The notes under the pieces: model-generated | What the model was told of the DNA's origin: nothing | The model's input: only the letters and a program-made list of their open reading frames with translations | The model's database searches: none | NCBI RefSeq assembly: GCF_027943255.1 | Contig: NC_072892.1 | Location: 25,691,792-25,755,791 of the forward strand | From: Anastrepha obliqua | Lineage: Eukaryota; Arthropoda; Insecta; Diptera; Tephritidae | Length of the DNA: 64,000 nt | Direction of reading: 5' to 3' | Program-made: the position numbers and the translations under genes | Shown: in pieces, positions 20,136 to 31,085 of the stretch | How the letters are laid out: every line of letters starts with the position of its first letter | Position numbering within the stretch: position 1 is the stretch's first letter

Positions 20136-20294
20136 TGAATGTAAAAGTTTTCTAACGAATAAAAAAATATTAATTTTGTATATTTCTAAATAAAACATTT
20201 TATGATAACGAAAATTAGGAATTTTTGTCATCAGTGCTGTTAACTTTTTAACGAAAATGAGTAGATTTTGTTTGTTTGTTTGTTAACAGTAATA

Positions 20295-21609
20295 CAGGGT
20301 GGCTGATGAATTTTGCTACATTAAGAAACTCAAATAACTTTTTTTTTAGTGTATGGAATTCATTTATTTTTTTTTTCAAGTTGAAGGTCATTAAATTTTA
20401 TTAAATGTAGCTTAACTAGTTTTAAAAATAATTGAATTTAAATGCCCCCCATGCTCGTTGACACAAGTGCGGCATCTTAGTAAAAAGTTGTTCATTGCTG
20501 CTTTGAGAGTTGCGACAGGAATAGCCGCAATTGTTGCCCGAATGGATTGTTTTAGTTCATCCAAATTTGTTGGCTTTGTTTTATAAACTTCTTGTTTACA
20601 TAAACCCCACAAGAAAAAGTCAGGTGCAGTAAGGTCAGGCAGCCTGGGGGGCCAACGAAATTCGGAGTTTCTTGAAATCAGTTTATTGGGAAATTTTCGT
20701 CGCAACTCTGTCATAACAGTCTAGGCTATGTGAGACGTTGCCCCATCTTGTTGAAACCACACAGAGTTGAAAGGAATTCTCTTTCGGCGTAGTTCTGGAT
20801 AGAAAAATTCTTTCAGCATTTTCAAATAACGGTCTCCAGTAACCGTAACGGTGTGACCATTTTCTTCAAAAAAAAATAAGGCCCGACAATACAGCGTGAA
20901 GAAACCGCACACCACACTGTCACGCGAAGAGGATGCAATTCCGTCTCGTGGAGTATCTGTGGGTTAGAAGTACTCCATATTCCACAATTTTGTTTGTTCA
21001 CATAGCCGTTTAAATCGAAATGGGCCTCATCAGACATGAAAACGCAGTTTAACATGTTTTGGTCTTCTTCCACCATTTGCAGGAACTTCTGGCAAAATTC
21101 CAAGCGAATCGGCAAGTCTGCTGCATTCAGTTTGTTAACCATTTGAATTTTGTAGGGAAATAAGTGTAAATCTTTGTGCATTATTGTTTGCAAAGACTGT
21201 CGGCTGACACCAAGTTGAGCAGATAAGCTTCTTGTTGAAACCCTTGGATTGCTTTGTATAGCTGCAGCTACAGCAGCGATCGTTTCCTCCGTCCGAACTG
21301 GTGGGTTTCGATGATAAGGCCTTCTTGCGACTGTTCCTTGCTCAGCAAAATTATTCACCAGTCTCATTATGGTCCATCTGCTCGGGGGATCGCCGCCAAA
21401 CATCCGCCTGTACTCTCTCTGTACCAAAACTACGGACTCCAGTGCGTGATAGCGGCGGACTATCCAAATTCTTGTTTGCGTGTCTCAGTTATCCATTTTA
21501 ATAAATTTTAAAGATCAATCTGCAAATTAAAACAAGAATGGAACAGATAATTTAAAAAGATAAAAAGTTATTCAATTTTTTTTGGTAGCGGCTTTCATCA
21601 GCCACCCTG
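20295..21609 (-). mobile_element. Tc1/mariner-like transposon with nearly complete transposase
   Basis: The ends CAGGGTGGCTGATGAA and TTCATCAGCCACCCTG form perfect 16-bp inverted repeats with TA flanks (20293-20294, 21610-21611). The minus-strand transposase begins near 21500 and shows a helix-turn-helix (PSRWTIMRLVNNF), a second one (VSTRSLSAQLGVSRQSLQTI), NCVFMSDEAHFDLNGYVNKQ (first Asp), WFQQDGATSHIA (second Asp) and RLPDLTAPDFFLWG (third Asp). Two lesions are visible: one frameshift within 20822-20915 and one in-frame TAG at 20721-20723. It sits in the 3' UTR of the LINE. Confidence 0.85.
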
Positions 21610-22372
21610 TAGTATCCCCGCCAGTGACGGGAATATCACCGGTCGTCTTCGTCTAGCTCATCTAGAGGTAGGCCCAGGAAACATGCTGTTTCGACAGGAT
21701 GGGTCCAGAGGGAGAGGGGTGTTAGATGAGTCGGTTTTAGGGGGCATGTGAAAAGGTGGTTAGTGTCGTGCGGGGTGCCTTCACATGCCGGACATATGTT
21801 TGGTATGTCGGGGTCGATTCTGGATAATTAGGAGTTTAACCTGCTACAATATCCAGAACGTAATTGTGCCAGTGTTACACGTGTCTCACGAGGAAGCTGG
21901 AACTCTTCATCTGCTATAGATGGTGGTGGTTGGACTCCGATTACGGCATTCACAGGACGGGAGCTTAAGAAGGTGGTGACGGTCTCCCGGTGAATGTCGT
22001 TTATTGGCTGTCTAAACACTCTCAGGTCCAGTAGATTTCGGTCAGTTTTGTCCTCGATGTCGTCAGCGTAGTTTAAGAGATGTCTCCTGACGTGCCTGGG
22101 AGGCGGCTCAGGCTCAAGCAGGTGTCTGCAGGGGTGAAACCTACGGTAACATCCTAGCAGGAACTGCTAACTGAGCAGTTTGTTATGCTCCATTACTGGA
22201 AGCATTTGTGCCTCGTTGTGTAGGTGTTGAACCGGCGACATCAGGAGGCAACCGGTCGCTGTCCGAATGGCAGTATTTTGGCATGTCTGTAGCTTTATCC
22301 ACTGCGTGTCACTAGTTCCAGGCGACCAGACAGGCGCTGCATAGTTCAGAACCGGCCGACCAATTGCCTTAA

Positions 22373-23103
22373 GGGGGTCTTCTGGTCTCGAGGCCCTGAA
22401 ATGAAGGGTTTTTTTGTGGATTGATTGTGACAAATCCTGTGAATAATTAAAAAAAATTTTTTTTTTTATTTTAAAGGTACATGTCTTGGCTTTTAAAAAA
22501 TGGTTTTGACTTTGAAAAAAATTAACACCCGCGACCTTGAAATGGCGCTGAAGACGTCCACCTCCAAACGAAACAGGTCTCCATTTTGGTCACGGTTTTT
22601 CCACCTGGGTAATCAGAAAGCAAAAATTAGATATGCGTTGTCTTTAGAGTTGCCCTGGTTAAGTTTTCCCGTGACAGATTTTTTTTTTTTAATTTTTTTC
22701 AAAAGTTATGCAATAATTTGCAAAAAAAATTTTTTTTTGCTCATTTTTTGAACTTTAAAAGGTTATAAAAATGGAATGAAAATAAATTTCAAAAATCGTA
22801 CACGGGGAAACTTAGCGGTAAGTTTTCCGAACCTTTTAAGACCAAAACCATTGAAATCGGAGTATAACTACTATGAAAAGTGTGACCAAAATGCTTAAAA
22901 AACACGATTTTCGGGGAAACGCGTTTAAAGATAAAGTTTATGATAAAACGGCCGGAGGAGGGTACACTTCGGTGCCCAGAAAAATGTGAAAAAATGCGAT
23001 TTTCAAAAAATCCTTTCTGTGGCGTATTCTCGCATACACATACAACAAAATTATGCAAAAAAAAAAATCGATTTTTTTTTTCGCTGGAGACCAGAAGACC
23101 CCC
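22373..23103. mobile_element. piggyBac-type MITE with TTAA target duplication
   Basis: The ends GGGGGTCTTCTGGTCT and AGACCAGAAGACCCCC are perfect inverted repeats, each next to TTAA (22369-22372 and 23104-23107). Excising the element plus one TTAA rejoins the LINE frame (LLST-FKAIGRP). The interior is AT-rich with no transposase. The TTAA specificity and clean restoration support the piggyBac superfamily. Confidence 0.85.
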
Positions 23104-23184
23104 TTAAATGTCGATAGCAACAGTTCTTTGCCTTTGCCCCAAGTGCTGCCGGCAAGCGATTTGAGGACCTTGTTGCGGACCTTT

Positions 23185-23365
23185 GTCATCAATGCTGATT
23201 ACTTTTTAACGATTTTAACGAAAATGAGTAGTTTGGCCTATCAGTGCTAATTACTGTTTAGAACAAAAATGAGAAGTTTGATTATTAGTGCTGAGAAATT
23301 TGTGATGACAACAATGAGGAGCTTAGTTGTCAGCAGTTTTTAAATTGTAAGAATAAAATGATTAG
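23185..23365 (+). repeat. Degenerate about 42-bp minisatellite
   Basis: Words of the type CAGTGCTRATTACT...AACGAAAATGAGTAGTTTG recur at about 23188, 23237, 23283 and 23325 with increasing divergence. One more copy lies at 20228-20275, on the other side of the LINE. This suggests that the LINE inserted into the array. Confidence 0.5.
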
Positions 23366-23474
23366 TTGCCTTGCCTTTTAGGGCATATCAGATATATTTC
23401 TCAGTTATAAGAAATTGCTATTGGTAAAAGAAAGATAGAATATCACACCGACAAGGGGAAACTATCACAACTTT

Positions 23475-25380
23475 CCCATGGTTAGAACGAAAATGTGTAG
23501 TTGGATGAGGATAGTGATGATGATAATATGAGTGTTTATATGATAGTCAGCTGTCTTGTAGGGCATGTGCATATATATGTATGTAAATTTTTCTGAAATA
23601 CTGTACCAAGGAGTTATCCTCAAGAACTTTCGCCCAGTTTACTAACGGAATTAAGTTTAATTGTACTTATTTCATAAATTTAACGCAGCTGTTGCTTTTG
23701 TCTCTTTTGTATATATTTAAATTCTTTATTTACAAAAGAAAGAAATGTATATATAGTGTATATGTATAATTAAATTGTACAGATATCTTAAATGATAGGT
23801 TTGTTTACAGCTAAACTAAAATTTGTATTTTTTTTTTTTTTGTTTTTTTTTTTCGTTTTGTTTTGTTGCTGTTGTTACCGTAAAGTAGTGTAGACGAAAT
23901 TTGTGTTCTCATTTCGTTTACAAATTTATTTATTTTTTTTTTTTTGAAAAAAAATAAATACTCCAAATCCCATACAAGACCAAGACATTTTTTAATGATA
24001 TTTTGCTGGTGTTTTTCTTTTTCCTTTTTTGTTTTTTGCTTTTTGCTTTTGTTTTCAATTACATGCTACAGTCATTATACTAATACTTATACAAATATGT
24101 TTGAAAAAAAAAACATTATGCGCTGCTGACAAATATTAAGAAAACTAAATATGCCTACGCTATTGAAAGCTGTTAAGGAGCACACGATAAAAAGACGGAG
24201 CAAACAAGCTTGAACTTTATATGCGTTAAATTTAGTCATTTCATAAGAATGCATTTTGTGTTAAGCGAAATTTTTGCGCCCTTTGCAAACGCAATTCTAA
24301 GTCCAAAACAAAATTTGTTTTGCTTAATTCAACATCAAAAAACTGCACACACTCTTGAAAATAATCCACATTTTAAATGAAGAATAATCTGAGAAATTAC
24401 TTTAAACATTCATTTTTGTGGGGCTAAACTTGCTTTGATTCAGTATTTTTAAATTTACATATTCAGAAATGCATTACTAACCTCTAAACGGTCCACCCTT
24501 TGGTGGCACAAACCTAAATTTTTAAAATGGAAAGCAGAAAACTTATTATAATTTTTGTTAGCCAGGTGAAGTTATCAAAGTTGAAAATAATGGCTTTATG
24601 GCGACTTCTGCACACACTTATTTTCACATGTTGGAATATCTTGGTTTTCGAATTTAGTTTTATAATTAATGTTAGTCTAATTTTATTGTATTATTGCTCT
24701 TGATATTCACCCTTTTAATATACAGCATTACTTAACTTTTAGTTCTGTTGAAATCCATTTTTGTCGTATTAAATTTTAAGCTATATTTTATAACTTTCCA
24801 CGCACACACGCATATTTGTCAATTGATAGTTTTGTATTTGCTTTTTACTGCATTAATTAATAGAATTTGCATTTGCAATAAAAACAATAAATGATTGTTT
24901 AGGTTGTTTATTGTTTTGCATGGTCATTATCATCTAAAATAGTTGTAGATTTTGCTTATCTTCTGCATATAATTATATATATAATATATATTATTATACA
25001 TTTATTTGTTTTCTGTTGTCCAATTAGAAAAAATGAATATTTATAGCGACATATTGACACTTATCCGGTGAAAGGCAATACAATTTAATCAATTAAATTT
25101 TTGCCATGAAAATAGAGAAAAGATAAAAAAAGAAAACAAAAATAAAAATAAAACTAAACGTTCAGTAAAAATATTTCAGGCGGGTTGTGTGGTAGACATT
25201 CGTGCTTTAAAAAATGGCTTGCCAACTTGGCAACTCATTAACTTTTATGGTTGTCCCTTTTGCTCCACTTTGAATTTTGATGATGTTGTCCGTATTGCAG
25301 TTGTTTTAACTATTGTTGCACATCATGGCATTTTTACTGTCGACTGCTATAGCAATTTTTGACGTCCAAGTATTACGAAT
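23475..25380. other. 3' UTR or flank of the minus-strand gene, AT-rich
   Basis: Downstream of the stop at 25381 on the minus strand. It contains long T/A runs (about 23820-23960) and several minus-strand AATAAA signals (TTTATT on the plus strand, for example near 23724). No second gene, RNA gene or clear repeat was identified. Confidence 0.45.
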
Positions 25381-28214
25381 TTACAATATCGTTGCTACAC
25401 CACCATCGTTATTTGCATTGTTTATCGATGGCGATACAACTTTTGGGACACCTGCGGGGAAAATAAATACAAAAAATAGTGTTAACTAATAATTCACTAA
25501 GGTTTAACTTAAAACGACTTACATAAATCATTTCCTGACTTAGCACTATCATCATTGTTAGCATTGACTTCGCTTTCTGCTACAGCAGGTTGGTTGGCAA
25601 CGTCTACAGTTGTTTCAGTTTTTGCGATAGCGGCAACTTCATTCGTTGCATTTAACGTATTTGCATTATATTCTACGCTCCCCACATCACAAGGAGCCGG
25701 CGCTTGTGAGGCAACTTCAACAATATCGGCTTCCGTGTTATCAATGTTATTGGCGTTGACCGCCGATTCTGCATCTATGATATTTGTGTTAACACATTTA
25801 GCCTCCTGAATTGTTTCAGTTCCAGAAAGCGGCGCGGTACTCTCAACTGCAGCTGATGCCGGTACTGATACTTCAACTGAATCTTCAGACGTAGCAGGTG
25901 CCGCAGATTCAACTAGCTCAACATCACTACTCTTAGAATTCGAATCAACATCCATGGGTTCTGGTGTAAGCTGTTTTGGCACCGCGATTGGAGCTGATTG
26001 CTCGGTAGTTGATGCTGTTGTTTTTTCTGCTGTACTTTCCAATTTTGTCGGCTCTTCTGCTCCTGCTGGTGTTGGCTCTGGAACAACTTTATCCGCTAAA
26101 GGCTCTTCCGCAGGAACAGATTCCCCTGTATCCATTGGTGTTTCATCATCTTTCTGTACTAATGGGGCTTCCGCTTCGGCTTCTTTGCTGGTTACTTGTT
26201 CGTCATCATTCTGTTGTTCTTCTGAAATAGGTTCCATGTCAGCTTTGGCATCTGTTTTATCCTCTGACTCATCTATATTTGAAGCAGATGCCACCGCTTC
26301 TTCTCCTTTACTTTCTATGGACTTTTCCGAGACCTCGGCGGGTGGTAATGATTCATCAATCGATTCTGACACTTTGTTATTGGGTTTATCTGCCGGATCC
26401 TTAAATTCGATAATTGAGGATATTTTACTTTTCATTCTATTGAAGTGTAGTTTGCTCGAATGTCTTACCTGTTTTTTGTCTGGGGTTTCTGATTTTTCCG
26501 GTGTTTTTGCCGATGGTGGCTCAGCTAACCCTTTAGCCTCTTCCGAATCTTCTGATATGTCTATTTTTCGACCACGTCCACGGCCACGGGACGGTGTGTT
26601 GCTAGCATTAGCGGGCGAGGTACGTGCCTTTTTGGCAGGGGGTGGAGTTGACACAGCTGTAGCGCGAGTTGGTGTGCCACGTGTGCTTGAGCGCGTACGA
26701 CGACCACCATCCAATTCTAAACTGCCGCCCATATTCTTAACTAGCTCTTCACTTTCTTTTTGTGCCCGTTCTATGAAAGACATCCGTTTCGATGGAGTGC
26801 GCTTTACCTGAAACAGATCCGAAATTAATGTTTATGCCTTAAAGCGATTCATTGAAAAATATATATAACATATAATAAAAAGAAACCCATCAACAAAATT
26901 AATCTTATCGAAGGCAAGTTCAAAAAGATCACTTGATAAGGTACATATTTCATAATATCTTTTTGACTCCTATTAGAACAACCCCTATTATAAGTTTAAT
27001 ATCAAAAACCCCTTAAAAAATAAAACTAAACTACCTGGAAGTAGGGCATACCCATCATTTCGTCCAATTGGAATTATTTAATTTTTATATTTAACATTTT
27101 TCTTGTCAGAAACAATCAAAACATTATAATCATATATACAACAGAAGGTAGGGACAACATAACAGAGCAATGCCGACTGAACAAAAATTGAAGCGCGCGC
27201 AAATCCATTAGCATCACACAAATAACCGTGAAGTACAGCAAACCTCACAACAAATACATAAAACGCTCGCGTTCGCAGCGAACAGCGGCGCACCGCTCCA
27301 TCACGACGAGTAAAGAATGTAGCGAGTATAAACAGCGAAACAGTGAATAACACTAAACGAAAAAGCACAGCAATGGAACTTGCGGCGACGATAATTCGAT
27401 TGGGCAATACAAATTTTTTTTTAGAAAATTTCAAGTTAAGTAAATAGTGTGTGAACAAGGGACAATGTAAAGCAGCGTAGCTACTGCGCAATCTACTGCG
27501 TTTCAGACGTCGCAGCAGAGCATGACAGTGGGAGAAATGGTACTAGCGATATTGCCACAAGTACAGGATAAACATTTAATAATCCAGCGATGTAAAAACG
27601 CGCGCTTTTTATGCCACGAACAATAAATTAACTGACCTTTCAATGTGATATGTTAAGATATCAAAAATATTTTCATACATTAGACATAAATAATAGAATA
27701 GAAAAATATAAATTCCGGTTATCGCCACAAGTCGACACTATTATGAAAATAATCTTGTTTCTGATTCTTCACATGGCGATAGAATTTTAAATCAACTTTC
27801 CAGATGGTTCTGTCATGCACAGAACTTTTGAGTTAATACATGCTTAGATCAGATTTTATCGCACCGCGACGCCAATTATCGAACCCCCCTCACTCATTCA
27901 CAAACTCATGAGAATACTCTACGCACACATACAAAAGAGGAAATGCACCAATTGGTTGCCATACTTACGGGTGTCTTCTTGCTCTCCACTTTTGGTGAAG
28001 ATTCCTCTATTTTGGCCGCCTCCGCAGCGCTCGTACCAGCATCGCCTGCCGCAGATTCAGCCTCGATGCTGTTGTTGACCACTTGCTTTTCGGGTGAAGC
28101 CGCCGTCTCTGCCTCAGCCGACGTTGGTGTACTCGCTGCCTCCACTTCGACTACGGTCTGTTCCACTGGTACAGTATTCTGCTCAATTTTATCAATATTC
28201 GCAACCTCAGACAT
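25381..28214 (-). CDS. Acidic, low-complexity nuclear-type protein, three exons
   Basis: Three exons join in frame: 27969-28214 (ATG at 28214, donor GTAAGT), 25523-26807 (acceptor TTTCAG, donor GTAAGT) and 25381-25451 (acceptor CCCGCAG, stop at 25381-25383). They give 533 residues. The N-terminal 80 residues are Ala/Glu/Ser-rich. Residues about 83-160 are basic, with TPVKRTPSKRMSFIERAQKE, RRTRSSTRGTPTR, PPPAKKART and SRGRGRGRK, resembling nuclear-localisation and AT-hook-like sequences. The remainder is Glu/Ala/Ser-rich and probably disordered. I do not recognise the family. A chromatin-associated role is only inferred from composition. Reading through the second donor gives a shorter C-terminus (stop at 25509), a possible isoform. 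Confidence 0.8.
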
Positions 28215-28991
28215 TGTTTTAATTTGTGTTAATAAATTTTCTCAATAATAAACTCAATCCACAATTATTTGCACTTATACGAAGTTTTTGTTTTATTGTG
28301 ATTTAAATGTATTATATGTACGTGATTCACAACGAATTTTTCCTCCAAAGCGCTTTTTTGCTTTAATGTTCTCGCAAAAGTAACTACGAATTTTCGATAT
28401 AATTTTATCGCTTGCACAACTACTACTTATCGAAATCACTTTTTTCCTAAATTTGTATATCAATTATACACGAAAACATGCAATTTTTATGAAACAATTT
28501 TTCCACTTCACAACGTAACGCCGCGCATTCGTGTAGCTTACTTACTCGCTTCTTTTTAACGAATAGCTATTAACCACAATGGCTCTCAGTGTTGCATTTT
28601 TATAAGTGAGGACGAGTGGTGCCATCGTTTGCAAGTTGAATTGCGACAGCCAGCTATTTGCTCTAATTTGCGCACACAGTTCAAATTTATTTTTAGATTC
28701 TTATACGTACGTAACAAAGTACGTAAATAAATTAGTATCGAATGAAACAAAGAGTCTTCAATAGACGTAAAACACGTGTTGGTTTAAAGAAACGAACTCG
28801 TTGAATTTTGCCCCAATTGTAAAATTTGAAAAGGAATCAACGCACGAGTCGCAGGTTGGTAGTACTGCTGAATGCAACAGAGTTGTAATTAACTTCCAAA
28901 TCATGAGTTGTTTCTAAATCCATCAAAAGCATTAGAAATTTTTTTCAGATATTTAAAGCACCATAACGTATTTAATTAAAGTCATTGTGGT
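28215..28991. other. 5' UTR and promoter region of the acidic-protein gene
   Basis: AT-rich sequence upstream of the start codon at 28214 on the minus strand. No clear TATA box or repeat was found. The left arm of a foldback element begins at about 28992. Confidence 0.4.
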
Positions 28992-29859
28992 AATTGTTCA
29001 GAAGAGCGGCCCTTCAGAAAATCAATATTTTTGTAAAATTTTTTCAATGATATCAATAAAATGTATTGTAAAAGAGTGTTTAAGATCGGGGGAACTATAC
29101 TTTTATGTAGGATTTACTGTTAATATGAATATCAAATCCGGCGGGCGACACAACAAGAATTACCGCTTGAACATTATATAAGTGTTTTGAAATGTTGTCC
29201 AACTCCGGCTACGCAATCCACAGTATTTTTGCGTAGAACTCCTTTTCGCGTGGGCGGCCTTCGGCCGCGCTTCAAAAAAATAACCCTCATCAGTCCAACT
29301 CCGGCTACGCAATCCACAGTATTTTTGCGTAGAACTGCTTTTCGCGTGGGCGGCCTTCGGCCGCGCTTCAAAAAAATAACCCTCATCAGTCCAACTCCGG
29401 CTACGCAATCCACAGTATTTTTGCGTAGAACTCCTTTTCGCGTGGGCGGCCTTCGGCCGCGCTTCAAAAAAATAACCCTCATCAGTCCAACTCCGGCTAC
29501 GCAATCCACAGTATTTTTGCGTAGAACTCCTTTTCGCGTGGGCGGCCTTCGGCCGCGCTTCAAAAAAATAACCCTCATCAGTCCAACTCCGGCTACGCAA
29601 TCCACAATATTTTTGTGTAGAACTCCTTAAACACTCTTTTACAATACATTTTATTGATATCATTGAAAAAATTTTACAAAAATATTGATTTTCTGAAGGG
29701 CCGCCGGATTTGATATTCATATTAACAGTAAATCCTACATAAAAGTATAGTTCCCCCGATCTTAAACACTCTTTTACAATACATTTTATTGATATCATTG
29801 AAAAAATTTTACAAAAATATTGATTTTCTGAAGGGCCGCTCTTCTGAACAATTACCGAA
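28992..29859. mobile_element. Foldback-type element with tandem-repeat core
   Basis: The outer arms (about 28992-29144 and 29705-29859) are inverted copies of each other over about 150 bp. Shared words include GTAATTGTTCAGAAGAGCGG, CTATACTTTTATGTAGGATT and GATATTCATATT in the reverse arm. The right side has an additional copy of the outer-arm segment at 29627-29703. The core (29198-29610) is a 96-bp tandem array. There is no protein-coding domain and I could not find a target-site duplication. The architecture resembles Drosophila FB/Galileo foldback elements, but the sequence family is not recognised. Confidence 0.7.
29198..29610. repeat. 96-bp GC-rich tandem repeat array (4.3 copies)
   Basis: The unit begins TCCAACTCCGGCTACGCAAT at 29198, 29294, 29390, 29486 and 29582. 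Each contains the self-complementary CGGCCTTCGGCCG word. Copies are nearly identical, which indicates recent amplification or homogenisation. Because 96 is a multiple of three, open frames run through the array on both strands, but they are not believable genes. Confidence 0.9.
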
Positions 29860-30040
29860 ATTTATTAGAACATAACATTTGCTCAAACAAAACAAACAAA
29901 TTTAAGTGCAACAGAAAAAGTACAACAATTTGCAAGTTTTAGTAAGACTTCTTTTTATGTACTTTGGCATGTCATTCGATATTTTGTCAGACAAGCTCAT
30001 TCTCATCATTTTCCGTAGCACCACATTTCAAAGGCTTTAA

Positions 30041-30583
30041 TGCTGAAAACAGTGAACACCGTAAACGCACTCCCCTGTCAGCTGTTACGATCAAACTAAT
30101 GAGAACCCCATGTAAATGAAAAATTCCTTCCTTCCGTATCGTAGTACCGTAGATTTTATTTCACGATTTTTAAAAAATCCCGTAATCCCCTTTCAGCTGA
30201 TTCCTCTCTCACCACACAGTGTTGCCAAGCAGTACATTTCGAAATCATTTACAAAATAAAATTGGAAAAATTTTAATTTTTGTTAAAATAACTTAAAAAT
30301 ACTGTTGGATAATGGTAATTATAGATAAATGAACTATTTGCATTTGTTGGTTTTTGGCTTTGGTTTATTAAACAATGAAAAATTGTGACTGATAACACGG
30401 ATGTGTGAAAAAGTGTGTAAGCAAAAATATCATTGTGTAGATACAACCAAACACATACACACACAAACCGATGTATTGTGTAAATATGTAATTAAAAGAA
30501 TGCAGTTGTTCGCTCGGGTTGAGTTTTTGTGCTCGTTAGGGGCTGCGGTAAGGGACTGCGTACGGTGTTCACTGTTTTCAGCA
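30041..30583. mobile_element. Inverted-repeat element with TAA duplication
   Basis: TGCTGAAAACAGTGAACACC at the left end (30041) is matched exactly by the reverse complement of the right end (to 30583). Pairing continues for 3 more bases and then weakly. TAA flanks both sides (30038-30040 and 30584-30586), as for PIF/Harbinger-type elements. Nothing is encoded inside. Confidence 0.6.
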
Positions 30584-30586
30584 TAA

Positions 30587-31085
30587 GTCGGTGCGGTTCT
30601 AAACGTCCAGGCTTTACGTCCATATACAATACAAGTGTTGACTTAACATAGCATTTTAGAAATTGTGTCATTAATTTAATTGGTACATCCTGGCGTATCA
30701 GTAATTCATTAATCTTCATGAAAGCTGCTATATCGGTTTCTACTCTACCAATTTATTGATCACAGTCCATTTAGTCGTTCAGCTGTACTAATAGGTATTT
30801 AAAGTTTTTTACTCTTTCCATTGTTTTACTTCTTATGATTAGCCTCGCATTTGAGTAGTTTCTGCCGCTTTTATTTACAATTTATTGATCAATTTAGTAC
30901 AATAACACTCTTATTCAGGAATTGACTTTGCAACCCTCTACCATTTCTTTGACAAACGTCACTTTGAGTAGAACAACGTAAACACTATTAAGCACGTTCA
31001 TATTATCCGTGACTTTCATCTTCTTTCTTTAATTCAAAATTTACATTCTTTCTAAAGGTTCCCTAACAATCCTAGTAAAGTTAAT
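30587..31085. other. Region upstream of the DOHH gene
   Basis: No gene or repeat recognised. The last about 100 bp before 31086 probably hold the 5' UTR; TTCTTTCTAAAG just upstream could be a splice acceptor for a leader intron, which cannot be settled here. Confidence 0.35.

Larger units (their letters stand above)
20265..23190 (-). mobile_element. 5'-truncated Jockey-type LINE, split by two DNA transposons
   Basis: Reading on the minus strand and removing 22373-23107 and 20295-21611, the frame runs TKVRNKVLKSLAGSTWGKGK, LLST, FKAIGRPVLNYAAPVWSPG, WIKLQTCQNTAIRTATGCLL and PVQHLHNEAQMLPV. It continues with VTLAQLRSGYCSRLNS and a Cys-rich CPACEGTPHDTNHLFTC end (about 21770), then EDD and a stop near 21640. 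This is the C-terminal part of a Jockey-superfamily reverse transcriptase with its terminal zinc knuckle. The 3' UTR and an oligo-(CAAA) tail lie beyond the Tc1-like insert (20265-20294). Several frame errors exist. Confidence 0.8.
19883..23474. mobile_element. Composite nest bounded by about 100-bp inverted repeats
   Basis: Sequence 19883-19985 matches the reverse complement of about 23372-23474. Shared words are TCTTTTACCAATAGCAATTTC, GAAATATATCT or its near match, and TCGGTGTGA; I judge about three quarters identical. Between these arms lie a SINE head, a minisatellite word, a Jockey-type LINE, a Tc1-like element and a piggyBac-type MITE. The simplest reading is an older foldback-type element into which the others inserted one after another. 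Confidence 0.5.

Noticed and set aside
25954..26811. 285-codon plus-strand frame opposite the acidic-protein gene
   Set aside because: Antisense shadow of a Glu/Ala/Ser-rich exon with good splice sites and frame on the minus strand.
27078..27491. 137-codon minus-strand frame in the first intron of the acidic-protein gene
   Set aside because: Lies between a matching donor and acceptor, with no recognisable domain.
29198..29610. CRISPR-like array
   Set aside because: Whole 96-bp units are repeated with no unique spacers, and the DNA is a fly nuclear genome.
29160..29798. Long open frames on both strands through the 96-bp array
   Set aside because: The 96-bp period is a multiple of three, so any stop-free frame extends through all copies. 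There is no domain or codon signal.
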